A stretch of 64,000 bases of DNA from Mesostigma viride. Lineage: Eukaryota > Streptophyta > Mesostigmatophyceae > Mesostigmatales > Mesostigmataceae. Of the stretch, positions 11,201-21,234 are shown one piece after another. Both the position numbers and the translations under genes were made by a program. The stretch lies in NCBI GenBank assembly GCA_009746045.1, contig RPFO01000154.1, positions 4,875,137-4,939,136 on the forward strand, read 5' to 3'. The notes below the pieces were generated by a model. It made no database searches, was not told the origin of the DNA, and was given only the letters and a program-made list of their open reading frames with translations. Within the stretch, counting starts at the first letter, position 1. Each line of letters starts with the position of its first letter.

Positions 11201-11483
11201 AATTAATACCACGTATACACCTTCATAATAATCCTAGTAGAGACATTCATTTCTCCATACATCTCGGTCATCTCACCATATATCGTCTCATGTTGATGTA
11301 TTCTTGTTGTGCGTGTAGGTACCTTGCCGGGTCATGACAAGTTCAGCCATTCCTCGTTTATGCGGTCCAATGTCGCTTCAATAGGGCATGTGATTAATAT
11401 CTGGTAACAACTTATATATGTTGGCACGCCATGCGTCCAGGAATAGTTGTCTCACTTAATATGCATGCAAGCTACCATCAAAA

Positions 11484-11861
11484 TCACTTTGTCATTAAAT
11501 CACTTGCCGGGATTTCAGTTTCTCGCTGGCCGGCCTGAAAAAGCTGGTTCTTTATAAACTCTTTCCGATCCGCAGGCTTCTTAGACCACATGTCGGTCCT
11601 CATCGTCCTGAGCTCCTCGAAATGCACGCTTCTCAAACAATGGCGGCCACAACCACAGTCCCAGTCCCTGCAAAGTGCCGCAGCCAAGGACGAATCCTGG
11701 CTGCATTTCGCCAACACGGCGGCTGCAGATAACCGGACCCCGCGCCTCGCCATCATATTGAACACGACGACGCCCAGGAGTAATAGCAAGAAGAACATTC
11801 CCAAAACCTGCCAACCCAGCGCCCCCGCACTGGGCTCCATGAAAACGCCGGGTCTCGCCAT
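11484..11861 (-). CDS. small single-pass membrane protein, unknown
   Basis: An intact minus-strand frame of 125 codons starts at an ATG in good Kozak context (ATAGCCATGG). A longer frame begins nine codons upstream. After a short N-terminus there is one strongly hydrophobic segment (about residues 20-38: VLGMFFLLLLLGVVVF) followed by basic residues, a cysteine-rich stretch (CRDWDCGCGRHC) and a charged helix with DRKEFIKNQLFQ. This is the pattern of a signal-anchor protein with a soluble C-terminal domain. I do not recognise a family. It lies inside the 4.5-kb inverted-repeat block, so it may belong to a mobile element. The opposite-strand frame at 11590-11946 is probably its shadow. Confidence 0.4.
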   Translation of the reverse strand: MARPGVFMEPSAGALGWQVLGMFFLLLLLGVVVFNMMARRGVRLSAAAVLAKCSQDSSLAAALCRDWDCGCGRHCLRSVHFEELRTMRTDMWSKKPADRKEFIKNQLFQAGQRETEIPASDLMTK

Positions 11862-12108
11862 GGCTATGTCAACTGGGCAATGTTGCAAACATCATTTGTC
11901 CCCCCCCCTCCCCATCTATTTCTACGTTGGCAGATGGCAAACGTAGATCCCCACGCCATGTGTGGGGGGAATAAAACATGGCAGACCGGGATGTCACGCC
12001 AGCCCGGTCTGCCCGAGTTGTTTAGCCCATGTTACCTCATTTGGCAGCGATCACCATCGCTGCCGCTCTCGTGAATTCGGGGTGAAATTAGCGCACGGTG
12101 TCACGGTG

Positions 12109-12367
12109 TCTCAACATGTTTGTACTTGGTGTCTCGGTGTCTCAGAAACTCGTGGTCCGCATTGAGTGGGTGTCACGGTGTCTCGACATCTGATTGGCCC
12201 GGTTCAGATTCGTTTTTTTTAATTTTTTTTTTTAATTCTTTTTTTTTTTTTTAATTTGGGGCGAATCTGAACCGGGCCAATCAGATGTCGAGACACCGTG
12301 ACACCCACTCTGAATGCGGACCACGAGTTTCTGAGACACCGAGACACCAAGTACAAACATGTTGAGA
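12109..12367. repeat. long inverted repeat (foldback) with T/A-rich loop
   Basis: Bases 12109-12212 are the reverse complement of 12262-12367, with arms of 104 and 106 bases and very few mismatches. The arms are separated by about 49 bases consisting almost only of T and A (12213-12261). The arms contain GTGTCTCGGTGTCTC-like repeats related to the octamer satellite of the surrounding block. Such a structure can extrude a cruciform or be transcribed into a long hairpin RNA. Confidence 0.85.
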
Positions 12368-12474
12368 CATCGGTGTCACAACCGATGTCACAAGGTGTGC
12401 AGCAGGTATTTCCTTTCAATCCCCGAGGAAATTATCAACCATTCATCGGCCATTCTGGTCAGGATAGCTAAGAA

Positions 12475-13200
12475 TGGCTAGCGGCGAGCAGCAGCAGCCG
12501 GCGGCAGGTATTGGGAACAATGGCGTGGATGCCGAAAATGCATGAGGAGCATGACGATGGAACGGGCGTAGCACGGCCAACGGGGGAGGAGACTGAGAGC
12601 GCAGTTGATGCGGGGACACCCGTAGGTGATGAAGGGCGGGGGAATAAGAAATCGCACGTGTACGTCAAGGTTAAGGCCCTGACCGAGAGGGTCAATGCTT
12701 TGGAGAACCAACGAAGAATGCCATCCACCCCAGCAAGTGCTGCACCCAGCTCCAGCACTGGCGTTGGCACGGAGCTTCGCCGGCCCGCTGCGCCTGCCGC
12801 GTTGGGGCAACGCGAAAGCTTCAGCGCGGCCCATGGCCAAGTGACAGGACTGCAACCAGCACACCGTCAACAAGAGCCACGCGCGCGCGCAGTCGCAATG
12901 GATGGGCCGAGGCAGCTGGATCGGGAGGGGGAACCGTACGGCGAGCACGGTGTGTACGCGCCGTACGACCAAGGAATGCATGCCCAGCCTACTGCCGCTG
13001 GCAGGCAAGCGGCCAATGCTTATCAAAGAGACAACCAGCCCAGGCCAGAAATCGGGAGAATCCGGACCATGGTAGCTCGAGCCTGCCGTTATCTTTTCCG
13101 CGTTTTCGAGTCGTTCAGGATGATGAAGATGAATGGTGATGGAAATGTGTATCCTTGTGCATTGAAATTATGGCTGGCTTACGTGTGGAGCGACTAGATG
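12475..13200 (+). pseudogene. gag-like or ORF1-like protein with coiled coil, frameshifted
   Basis: An ATG at 12475 opens MASGEQQQPAAG...VDAENA and stops. The overlapping frame continues EEHDDGTGVARPTGEETES, a basic segment, then a short coiled-coil-like stretch (VYVKVKALTERVNALENQ). A long low-complexity region rich in A, P, Q, R and Y follows. This composition is common in retroelement Gag/ORF1 proteins, but no zinc knuckle was seen. The 3' part (13024-13240) is duplicated at 3661-3895. A plus-strand Y/P/Q-rich ORF at 14051-14476 could be its continuation, interrupted by the minus-strand RT fragment between them. Function not assigned. Confidence 0.45.
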
Positions 13201-13583
13201 ACCTAGACGGTGGGGCCGGAAACAGCATGCTTGATCAGGGCGTGTGTTTCGAGCCTAACTGGCCGGGAGTGTCTAGTGGTGAGCACCATTGCTGCGATCG
13301 CTCTCCCACCATTTACGAGGAAATACCCGCAAATGGAAAACCACTGAAAAGGTCTAGCTTAGTAGTCAGTCATCACGTTAGCCATACCATGATTCCAAAC
13401 GTCCAAGAACTGCACACGGTGCAAAGGCAAAAAGCCGGAGGACAGCACTTTCAAATGTGCGGCGGGAACCAAAAGCCCGCGGATGCCAGAAAACATCGTG
13501 TTGCGGCAGCGACGCGACGATGTGGACAACGAATCCAGTGCCAAGCTCGGAACGGCCGCAAAGGAGATCTGGCATCACATGGT

Positions 13584-14063
13584 TCAGATGTGCGGAGATA
13601 CTATGCGATCCAGCCGGTCCACGACCTGTTTGTAGAGCTTGTGCCAAGGGGCAGCACCGAACAGATGTGGGTGACGTTGCAAAAAACATCGGACTTGACG
13701 GAGCATAATGGCTCGGTCATAGTCTTTGACCAATAAACGCTGCAAGAGTTCAACAAGAGTCGTGATGAAATCAACACGATAAGAACAAAGACGGGAAAAA
13801 CGATGTAACTGAGAAAGAACAACACCATATTTTGCTGTGTGGGAAAGGAGACTGTGAATATCGGGGTAACGAATAAAAGGAATTTGCTGGTATTTAGGAT
13901 CCTTGCGCTTATCATAGACAGCCGTACGCCAGCCCTTCTTGTTATGGGTAATGTTAAGATCGAGGTAATTGCAATGAGTATCCTCCGACGTGAGCTTTAA
14001 TGTGAGGGACGCTTGCGGGTAGATGCCAGGCTTATGTATACCATGCCGGCATGTACGATCCAC
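13584..14063 (-). pseudogene. Penelope-like reverse transcriptase fragment
   Basis: A 159-codon minus-strand frame contains EDTHCNYLDLNITHNKKG, then TAVYDKRKDPKYQQIPF, a YPDIHSLLSHTAKYGVVLSQ segment and LHRFSRLCS. In Penelope-like elements and their relatives the RT palm-to-thumb region has the form F/YLDL-x-I ... Y-x-K ... Y ... S/YP ... H-x(n)-G ... Q/R-x-x-R-x-C. The upstream palm with its catalytic aspartates is not visible, and neither is a GIY-YIG nuclease. It lies antisense between two plus-strand low-complexity ORFs, so it is probably an insertion or the edge of one. The subfamily cannot be set from this fragment. Confidence 0.5.
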
Positions 14064-14476
14064 AGCCTGGCGAAGGGTCGGCAGCTAATCCACATCAGCC
14101 TCGAGGTCGCGGCACATTGCAACAAACCACCTACGTTGAGAACCCTGAGCCCGTGCAGCATTACAATGACGGCACTTACCGTTATGCCGCAGCCCCCCCT
14201 CTAAGGAGATCTCCAAGAGAGACAAAGCCGAGGCCCCAAATCCCCAAGGACGCCGGGGAGCAAGACTGGCAACATCATGATGAGGGAGGAGGTTATGCAG
14301 CCAGGGATTCTCATTTCATGGGTCATAGCGATTTTGATGAGCAAGGGACGCGGGCCTACAACGCCCACGTCCGGCCGGCCCCACAACCACATGCCCAGGC
14401 TCCACCGCGGAAAAGGCCACCCTACTCGCAAGATGTAGACGAGTCGGGGCAACACGATTATTATGGTTCATATTAG
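14051..14476 (+). CDS. low-complexity Tyr/Pro/Gln-rich ORF, unknown
   Basis: An open frame of 141 codons, ending at TAG, has alternating YDPQPGEG, HQPRGRG, PPLRRSPRETKPRPQ and a C-terminal KRPPYSQDVDESGQHDYYGSY. It looks intrinsically disordered, has no domain, and its style resembles the 3' half of the ORF at 12475-13200. It is possibly a 3' exon or fragment of the same element protein. Its first codons overlap the end of the minus-strand RT fragment, so only one of the two is likely to be functional in that overlap. Confidence 0.3.
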   Translation: MYDPQPGEGSAANPHQPRGRGTLQQTTYVENPEPVQHYNDGTYRYAAAPPLRRSPRETKPRPQIPKDAGEQDWQHHDEGGGYAARDSHFMGHSDFDEQGTRAYNAHVRPAPQPHAQAPPRKRPPYSQDVDESGQHDYYGSY

Positions 14477-14784
14477 ATTGGGCATGTATGGTTTTGATAC
14501 GGCATTTGCTTGGCACCAGATTCTGCATTAAAGAAAGCTGTATGCAAATCATTGTCAGGTAAGTTTGAGCTAATATACATTATTTTATCTTGCATTTGAT
14601 ATTAAAGAGGCACAGAGACACAGTTGGCAGATGCAAGTTTGCTAGGCCATGTAATAGGGATTATTGGTCATCCATCATATTCATAAATTTTCTTTTATTT
14701 ATACATGGTTGCGTTAATACTTTGTGGCACTAAACAACAAAATCATGAAATGCTAGTGCTATCGTGTCATATTGTCACTATCAT

Positions 14785-15295
14785 GCTGTCACGGTGTCAC
14801 AATGTCACGATGTCACGGTGTCACAATGTCACCTCATGTTAATCAGTGCTTCTGGGCAATGTAATATCATTGTTGCAACCCCATGGGCGCCACATTACCT
14901 TGTGACACCATACAAAATCGTAAAATACTAGCGTTATGGTGCCATCGTGTCACGGTGTCACGGTGTCACGGTGTCACGGTGTCACGGTGTCACAATGTCA
15001 CCTCATGTAAATCAGTGCTTCTGGGCAATGTAATATCATTGTTGCAACCCCATGGGCGCCACATTACCTTGTGACACCATACAAAATCGTAAAATACTAG
15101 TGTTATGGTGCCATCGTGTCACGGTGTCACGGTGTCACAATGTCACCTCATGTTAATCAGTGCTTCTGGGCAATGTAATATCATTGTTGCAACCCCATGG
15201 GCGCCACATTACCTTGTGACAACATACAAAATCGTAAAATACTAGCGTTATGGTGTCACGGTGTCACGGTGTCACGGTGTCACGGTGTCACAACA
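14785..15295. repeat. nested tandem array: ~150-base unit containing GGTGTCAC runs
   Basis: Three to four units each hold CTCATGTTAATCAGTGCTT (or a variant), then GGGCAATGTAATATCATTG, a CCCATGGGCGCCACATTACC string and ATCGTAAAATACTAG. Each ends in a run of the octamer GGTGTCAC. Unit boundaries fall near 14832, 15001 and 15147. The octamer number differs between units (3-6), so the array varies at two levels. Confidence 0.85.
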
Positions 15296-15406
15296 TGTTG
15301 GGACAATAACCTACATGCTTTGGACTTACGAGAGGCCCTAAATAACAAAGTTTGAAAAAACTCAATTTGTAGTAGTGTTCTAGTACAAATCCAGACGAGC
15401 TTAGGG

Positions 15407-16303
15407 CTTGTGAAATGGACAACTGGCTACCCTGGACTTATAATAAGCCTCATGAGCACCCCTTTTGCCACCTTAATAATATCCTTCTTAGGGATCTATG
15501 GTTCAACCCTGCCATCTGATCATTAACTTGACCTGCAGGTCATCCCCAACCCTTTCTTTTGCAACTGTACCTTTGCTTGGGCTTAAAGGAGGATATTGAA
15601 TATTCCTTAGGTAACATATCCTGGATATCTGAATGAGAGGCCCTGACTACAGGAAACGTATTACATTGAGTTCCTGGTCTTCCCAGTTATCACTGGCGCC
15701 CGTTTCATGGCGCCCGCCCCGAGCGTTCCAGGCATCATCCATCCAAATGTTCACCAATGGAAACCACTTCAACACCACTGTGCCACTGCTTGATGGGGAG
15801 CCCATGTCATCACTGGGTGTTAAAGCCCAGGAGTCATACATACCAGGCTGTGGCTCAACTAGGGAATCGAACCCTACCCCAGAATCCCCAGGTTAAACTG
15901 GTCACATGACAGACAACAAGAGAGATTGGCATACAACATGATTATGTTTTATTATAGAATATCCACCAAAACCAATGTTGAGTGTTCCCAGTGGACCAGC
16001 CTGCACCAGCAAGGCCCAACTGTCAGGTTACAACACCATAATATCCAAGGTTGTCACTTATTCACAGCTAAAGAAAACTAAACAAGAGAGATATATACAA
16101 ACAACCTGGAAGAACTCTCAACATGGCCTGCCCTGTCATGGCCTAACTGCCCGAGGCCAAAGGCATCCCACTGTGCTAATCCTTTACAGGAAGAGCTTGC
16201 TCCTGTTGAGCCTTCTACCTGCTTGGTGACAGGTAGGCTACCTGTTGCCCTCCCCCCTGGGGACAACAGCACTGGTCAGCCACCAACTGGCAAAGGCTGG
16301 ACT
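15407..16303. other. copia 3' flank, probable LTR region; no gene
   Basis: On the minus strand, just past the end of the copia pol, lies the purine run AGGGGGGAGGG (around 16250-16260). This is in the expected place for a polypurine tract priming plus-strand synthesis. An LTR should start below it, but no matching copy was found upstream of gag, so its limits are unknown. A perfect tRNA-T-arm-like TAGGG-TTCGATT-CCCTA occurs on the minus strand at about 15854-15870 without the rest of a tRNA. Confidence 0.4.
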
Positions 16304-19300
16304 TCAAGTCCCACCAGAAAAGGGGTCCATGAGCCCTTTGAGCACAGGGTATTGTAGCTCAGCCTTGCTCTCCAGCTTGGTGAGGGCGTCTGCTGGGTTG
16401 TCAACACCAGGCACATGTTCAAGATGAGCAAGGTAAGACATCTCCTTCAGCAACAAATAATCCAGATCCCTGCTCCTGGCGAGCTGTCTGTGCACAAACT
16501 GCACCATGCCCATGCTGTCTGTCTTGACCAGTGTGTGCAGCTGCAAGCTACAGGAAGCTACCTGACAGAGCTGGTAGAATAACTCCCTGAGGTAAAGAGC
16601 AGTGTGTAGCCCCTCACATATTGCCCTGCACTCAGCAATGTCACTGCTGGGCGTCACCCTGTTCTGTAACCTACTGTACCAGCTGACCAGAGAAGTGTGC
16701 TCCTGTTGTAGTGTAATGAGTGCTGCTGCCCTACCCCTGACATCCGTCACCTTCCTGCTGTCCATGGAACTGTCCACAAAAAGCACCATGTTGAGTGGTT
16801 TGTACAAGTCCACAGCTGCCAGTATGAGTGGAGGTGAGCTCCTGACAGACTCAACCACCTGCTCTGCCCCTACCTCAACCAGCTGAGCATCTGTGAGCCT
16901 ACTCAGCACCAACAAATCTGGGGCACAAATGCTAGCTAGCCAAGCCAACATTCCCCTGATTGTGGCACACCTGGCCTGGGTAATGGGCTGCTGGAGGGCA
17001 TCAATGATCTGCTGAGGATAGTTGTTGCCACCCTCCATCTTGATAAACCAAGTACCTGCCCTCTTGATCAGCGTGGCCTGCATTCCACAAAACACCATGG
17101 GCTCATCCTGCTTCATGTGCTGGACCTTTCCTAACTCAAACCTCTTCTGGATCTTGGACAGTACTGAATCCACCCACTCAGGAGGCCCTAAAGGTGCAGG
17201 TCATCTCCATGCAGAGATGCAAACACAGGCAACCCTTCATGAGTACTCTGGAACAAGCAAGGATCAACTGGAGACACAGTAAAGCCACAGTGAGTTTTCA
17301 GAAACTTTTCCAGGCTCTTTCTCCAGATGATAGGGCTGGACCTGAGACCCTCCAAACCCTTGAGTATTCTGAGATATTTTGACTTGATCTCTGCTCTCCA
17401 CACCTTGGGCACTGTTACAAAGAAGGGAGGGATATCACGCCACGTCTCCTTGGCCTGCTCCACATCACCTTTAAGAAAAGCCCTCTTGAAATCAATCAGC
17501 ACAGAGCTGTACGCAATGCCCTTGACCAGGAAAGACAGATATATACACAGAACAATCCTCCAGGTATCATGCAGCATCCCAGGCGTATACAACTCCTCAT
17601 CTGTCAGCTCCCCCGTGCCATGGTACTCAGTCACAACTGGCCTCACATGTGGCACCTGCACACCGTCTATCTCCTTCAGCTTGAGCACAAACAAGAGCCT
17701 TAGCAACTGATGCTCCCTGGGCAACTCATCCACAGGCTCAGCACAGTTAGACACTATCCAGTCATGCCCACTGGAGACAAACCCTAGAATCCATGCCTTA
17801 GCCATCTTGGGGCTTTGCATCAACTCTACCAACTGGTGCCAGGAAATAGGACTGTGACCAGCAATCTGGTACTTGTGCACCCCCAAGTCCCGTGGATCTA
17901 GGGTGGTTGGGATGATCAACAAGTCCTCAGCAATGGGCTCCTTGCCTTCAGGCCCCACACTCTGCTGCCCCTTCACAGCCTTGACTGCCACAGCTAGACC
18001 CTTGGAGTAGTGATATCTCTGGAGGGGCAAACTGCCATGACCTTCTAGTGCAAGCTCATCTGCTGACAGAGTCACTCCTGGCATGCACAAGAAATTCTGG
18101 CCCAAAATGGCAGGCCCCTGGTACCCTTCCACCACACAGAACGCAGTGGGGACACCCAGGATAGGCACAGTCACTTCCCCTAGGATCTTCATTGTTACAG
18201 TGCCCGTAAAGTCACTCACTGCCCTGCAGCCAGCCTTATTCACCTTCAGGCCCTGAGCATCCTCCACCCTGATGATAGACACCTCTGAGTTAGTATCCAC
18301 TTCTAGGGTAGCAGCCCAGCAAGAACCCCATTCAGTCAACTTAGATACCTTGGGATCCTTGTGCTTGTTGAACATGAGCGACCGGACAATGTCTGCCATG
18401 AGTGGCCTCTTGGACCCTGGTGCAGGCCCAGCCCCCGTTGGCTCCACCACAGGTGATGCAGTTGCCTCCTGCACCTCATCATCATCAGAGGGATAGCCAC
18501 CTCCCACGTCAGTGACAGGCACATCAACTACCTGGTCCTTAACCTGGCCCTCCAGCCAACACTGGGGTCCAGGCCCGTCTGCAGGCCAGATTGCATGTGG
18601 CTTGCGTTCCTTGACGTTGGCCCAGCTCAACCTGTAAACATGCCTGGGATTACTCTCCAAGGCCACAAGGCAGGAACGATTGGCATCTTCCACACAGGTC
18701 ACCACCCCGTTCTGCCACTTGCCCCTCTTGCCCTGCATTGATGGCTCCTTCCACATTCTGACCTTCAGCCCCACCTGAGGCCTCAGCACATTCCAGCCCC
18801 TATCCTTGCGTCTCAACTGAGCAAACACCCTGTCTGCTTTCCTCAAGCAAGCCTGGACCACTTCCTGGGCTAGCATCCCAAACTGCAGTGCTACAGGATT
18901 GACAGCCACCCCGTCATAATAGTAGTTTATTCTGAGGTTCAACTGTTCTTCCACCTGCCTGGTCCACACTGCCCTCTCCAAAGCAGATGCTACCAGTGGC
19001 ACCTTAGGTTCTGCCAGCACTACGGTCTTGACCTCCCTGATGGATCTCTCCACAGCACCTTGCTGTCCATGGCTCTCCCTGGGCGTGACCAGCAGCTTGC
19101 ATGGCAGTTGCTCCTGCTGTGACAGTAGGCACTCAAACTGAATATCAGCCTGTACTGTCTTGTACACCCCAAAGCCTGGTAAGAGAGTCTGCAAGCCCAG
19201 CAGCAGGGTATTCCCCTTCATATCTGGCAGAATCTGGAGCAGCCTGTACCTGCTAAATCTGTCCACTGCCACCAAAATGTATAAGCCCCTGATATGCTGG

Positions 19301-19842
19301 ACGTCTACCTGGATGTCCCCCTTCTCCCTGGCAGGCTCCCTAGCATGGGACCTTGGCTTCTTGGCAGCATTCTCCTTACAAGTACATTGCTCAGCTGCAG
19401 CCCTGCATGCTTCCCTCAGTGGCTCATCTCCAATCTTCCAACCAAACATCTCAGCCATGGCTGTGTGACCAAAGATATTGTGCAGCCTGCGTCCAGCATC
19501 CGTGTAGCTCAGTTGCCTAGCCAGATTACGCACCTGGGAAGACGCCTGGACGGGCCCTGCGTGTGAGGACGCAACATCCACCTTCTGCATCTTGGATCCA
19601 GAGGACCCAGCAGACCCTCCCAGCAGAGCATCTAGGCTCCCAGAGCCAACCCTGTCTGGGGACCCTCCACCTGTTGACAGTTGAGGGGATTGTTGTGCTG
19701 CAGCATGCATGCAATCTTGTGGAATGAGAACATCAGTACACCCCTGGTGCTGATCAGAGGTGGCACCCTGCCCAGATTTATTTACATGTGAAGCTGTGTC
19801 CCCACAGGGTGTCTCACTATGTACACGGGACTGCTTCACTAG
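16304..19842 (-). pseudogene. Ty1/copia pol: integrase, protease-like, RT, RNase H
   Basis: Minus-strand polyprotein in the same frame as gag. Order by sequence: an HHCC-type zinc region (LHNIFGH...CTCK), then the integrase core with QVDVQHIRG, VQADIQFE and GQQGAVERSIREV as the D, D and E segments. A retropepsin-like segment follows (LEVDTNSEVSII ... GPAILGQNFL, around 18290-18080), then RT with LIDFKRAFLKGDV and the catalytic-site remnant SLHGDDLHL. An in-frame TAG at 17185-17187 is next, and then RNase H (FVDSSMDS, AECRA, KTDSMG, NPADALTK). Decay signs are DTN in place of DTG in the protease, HGDD where the copy at 25555 encodes HVDD, and the stop. The protease lies after the integrase rather than before it. 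Confidence 0.85.
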
Positions 19843-21166
19843 TCACTTCTGATCAGACTGCCCCTTCTTCTTGTTTGGGCAATCCCTCTTCCAGTGACCT
19901 TCCTTGCCACAAGCAAAACACTTGCTCTTGCCAGACCCTCCCCCTGGGGCCTTGCTGTCCTGCTTGTTCTGGTTGCCTGAGGCCTGATTGTTATTCTGCC
20001 CCTGGCCACCACCCTTACCCTGCTGATGGCTGTTACGGTTGCCAGACTGGTTCCCCTGATTCTGGTTCCCCTGCTGACCTCCTCCACCACCCTGGTTCTG
20101 CTCCTTCTGGGCCTGCTTCCTTCTCCTGCTACCATACCGTGTCCCAGATGGGGTACGGTTCTTGCCCTGGCTAGCCTGAGACGCTGACCCTCCCTGAGAA
20201 CTGATACCCTTGCAGGTAGGGACCCGGGTCCTGAAGTTTAGTATCACACGCTTCAGAGCCCCCCAGGTGCCATCAGTGAGATCACAGAGCTGCCTAGCAG
20301 TAGCCCTACCTTCCTCTGACAAGCCCATCTTATCAAAGAAGTGGTCTGCTGCTGCCCTGACTGTCACACTGAAGCCCTGCTTCTTGCCTGCCTCCACGAT
20401 CAACTCAAACCTGGCCAGCTCAGCAGCCACCTCACCCTTGATCTCAAACTCATCAAATTCTCTCTTCTTTTCCATGGTGAGATTGTGAACCCTGTCAGAA
20501 AACTCCTCCTTGATGTCATCTAGGAACTGCAGCCAAGTGTGCCCCTCTTTCAGAGCATGCCTAGCCATGTCATTGACCCTTTCAGACGACCCCTTGTTTG
20601 CGGTGGAAGAGTGAAACACCCTGACAATATCCACACCTGCTGCGACAGAGCCCACAACTAGCTTCATGTCATCAAGCCATTTATCCAGGTTGTCTTGCTT
20701 CAGGGAGGGTTGAGCGCTTTCTGCCCATTCATGACTGTCACAGCATCAGAAAATGGACGGGTGCCAGGCAACACACTCCCCACACGCACTGGTGGTGCCT
20801 GGGGAGGGTCAATCCTAGCCTCCAAACGCTCGGGCAACATACCAGACACCCTATCGTGAACAGCAGCTTGCTTTGCAGCACGCACACCTGGGGTGACGAT
20901 GGCGTCCTCCTCACCAGGCGTTGTGAGCACCACTGCATCCGTAGGTCGCCTGGCACGCTTGACTTTCTCCGCCTCAGCTTGCCCATCACGCCACCGCTTG
21001 TGTGTTCTCCCGGCCTGGGGTCCATCTCTGGGATAGGTTGCCCAGCTGGCGCCTCCACGCCCCTCTCCTCCATCGCCTCCCCTTCCTCTCTGGCGATGTC
21101 CTCCTCTGCCGTTCGCTCCCGTTGCTCCTCGAATGTCGCCGCACCCCGGCTTGCCCTCCTAGGCAT
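19843..21166 (-). pseudogene. Ty1/copia gag with CCHC zinc knuckle, two frameshifts
   Basis: Starts at an ATG at 21166 (MPRRASRGAATFEEQRERTA) and needs two frame changes (near 20940 and 20700) to reach the 275-codon open frame from 20667. Capsid-like helices include LDKWLDDMKLVVGSV and MARHALKEGHTWLQFLDDIKEEF. A Q/G/N-rich linker precedes the nucleocapsid knuckle CFACGKEGHWKRDC (C-x2-C-x4-H-x4-C), followed by basic residues. The frame ends at UGA (19845-19843) and is followed in the same frame by CUAG and pol, a stop context linked to readthrough. Confidence 0.8.
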
Positions 21167-21234
21167 TATATACAATGGCTGCGACCAACTTTGCAACAAG
21201 AAAACAGCAAACTCTCCACCTATCCTCCACCCCC

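Larger units (their letters stand above)
10902..15406. mobile_element. 4.5-kb block bounded by perfect 32-bp inverted repeats
   Basis: Bases 10902-10933 (CCCTAAGCTCGTCTGG...) are the exact reverse complement of 15375-15406. Just inside each end lie CAATTTGTAGT strings, also inverted, and further in are arrays of the octamer GTGACACC on the left and GGTGTCAC on the right. Contents are a membrane-protein ORF, a foldback, gag-like ORFs and a Penelope-like RT fragment. No clear target-site duplication was found outside the 32-mers. The block may be a large composite transposon or the product of inverted duplication. Confidence 0.5.

Noticed and set aside
10902-11340. Telomere or CRISPR reading of the GTGACACC arrays
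   Set aside because: The unit is not telomere-like, there are no spacers of uniform size and no cas genes; it is a satellite within an element.
15854-15870. tRNA T-arm (TAGGG-TTCGATT-CCCTA) on the minus strand
   Set aside because: No acceptor, D or anticodon arm can be fitted upstream, so it is not a tRNA gene; a tRNA-derived SINE relic is possible but unsupported.
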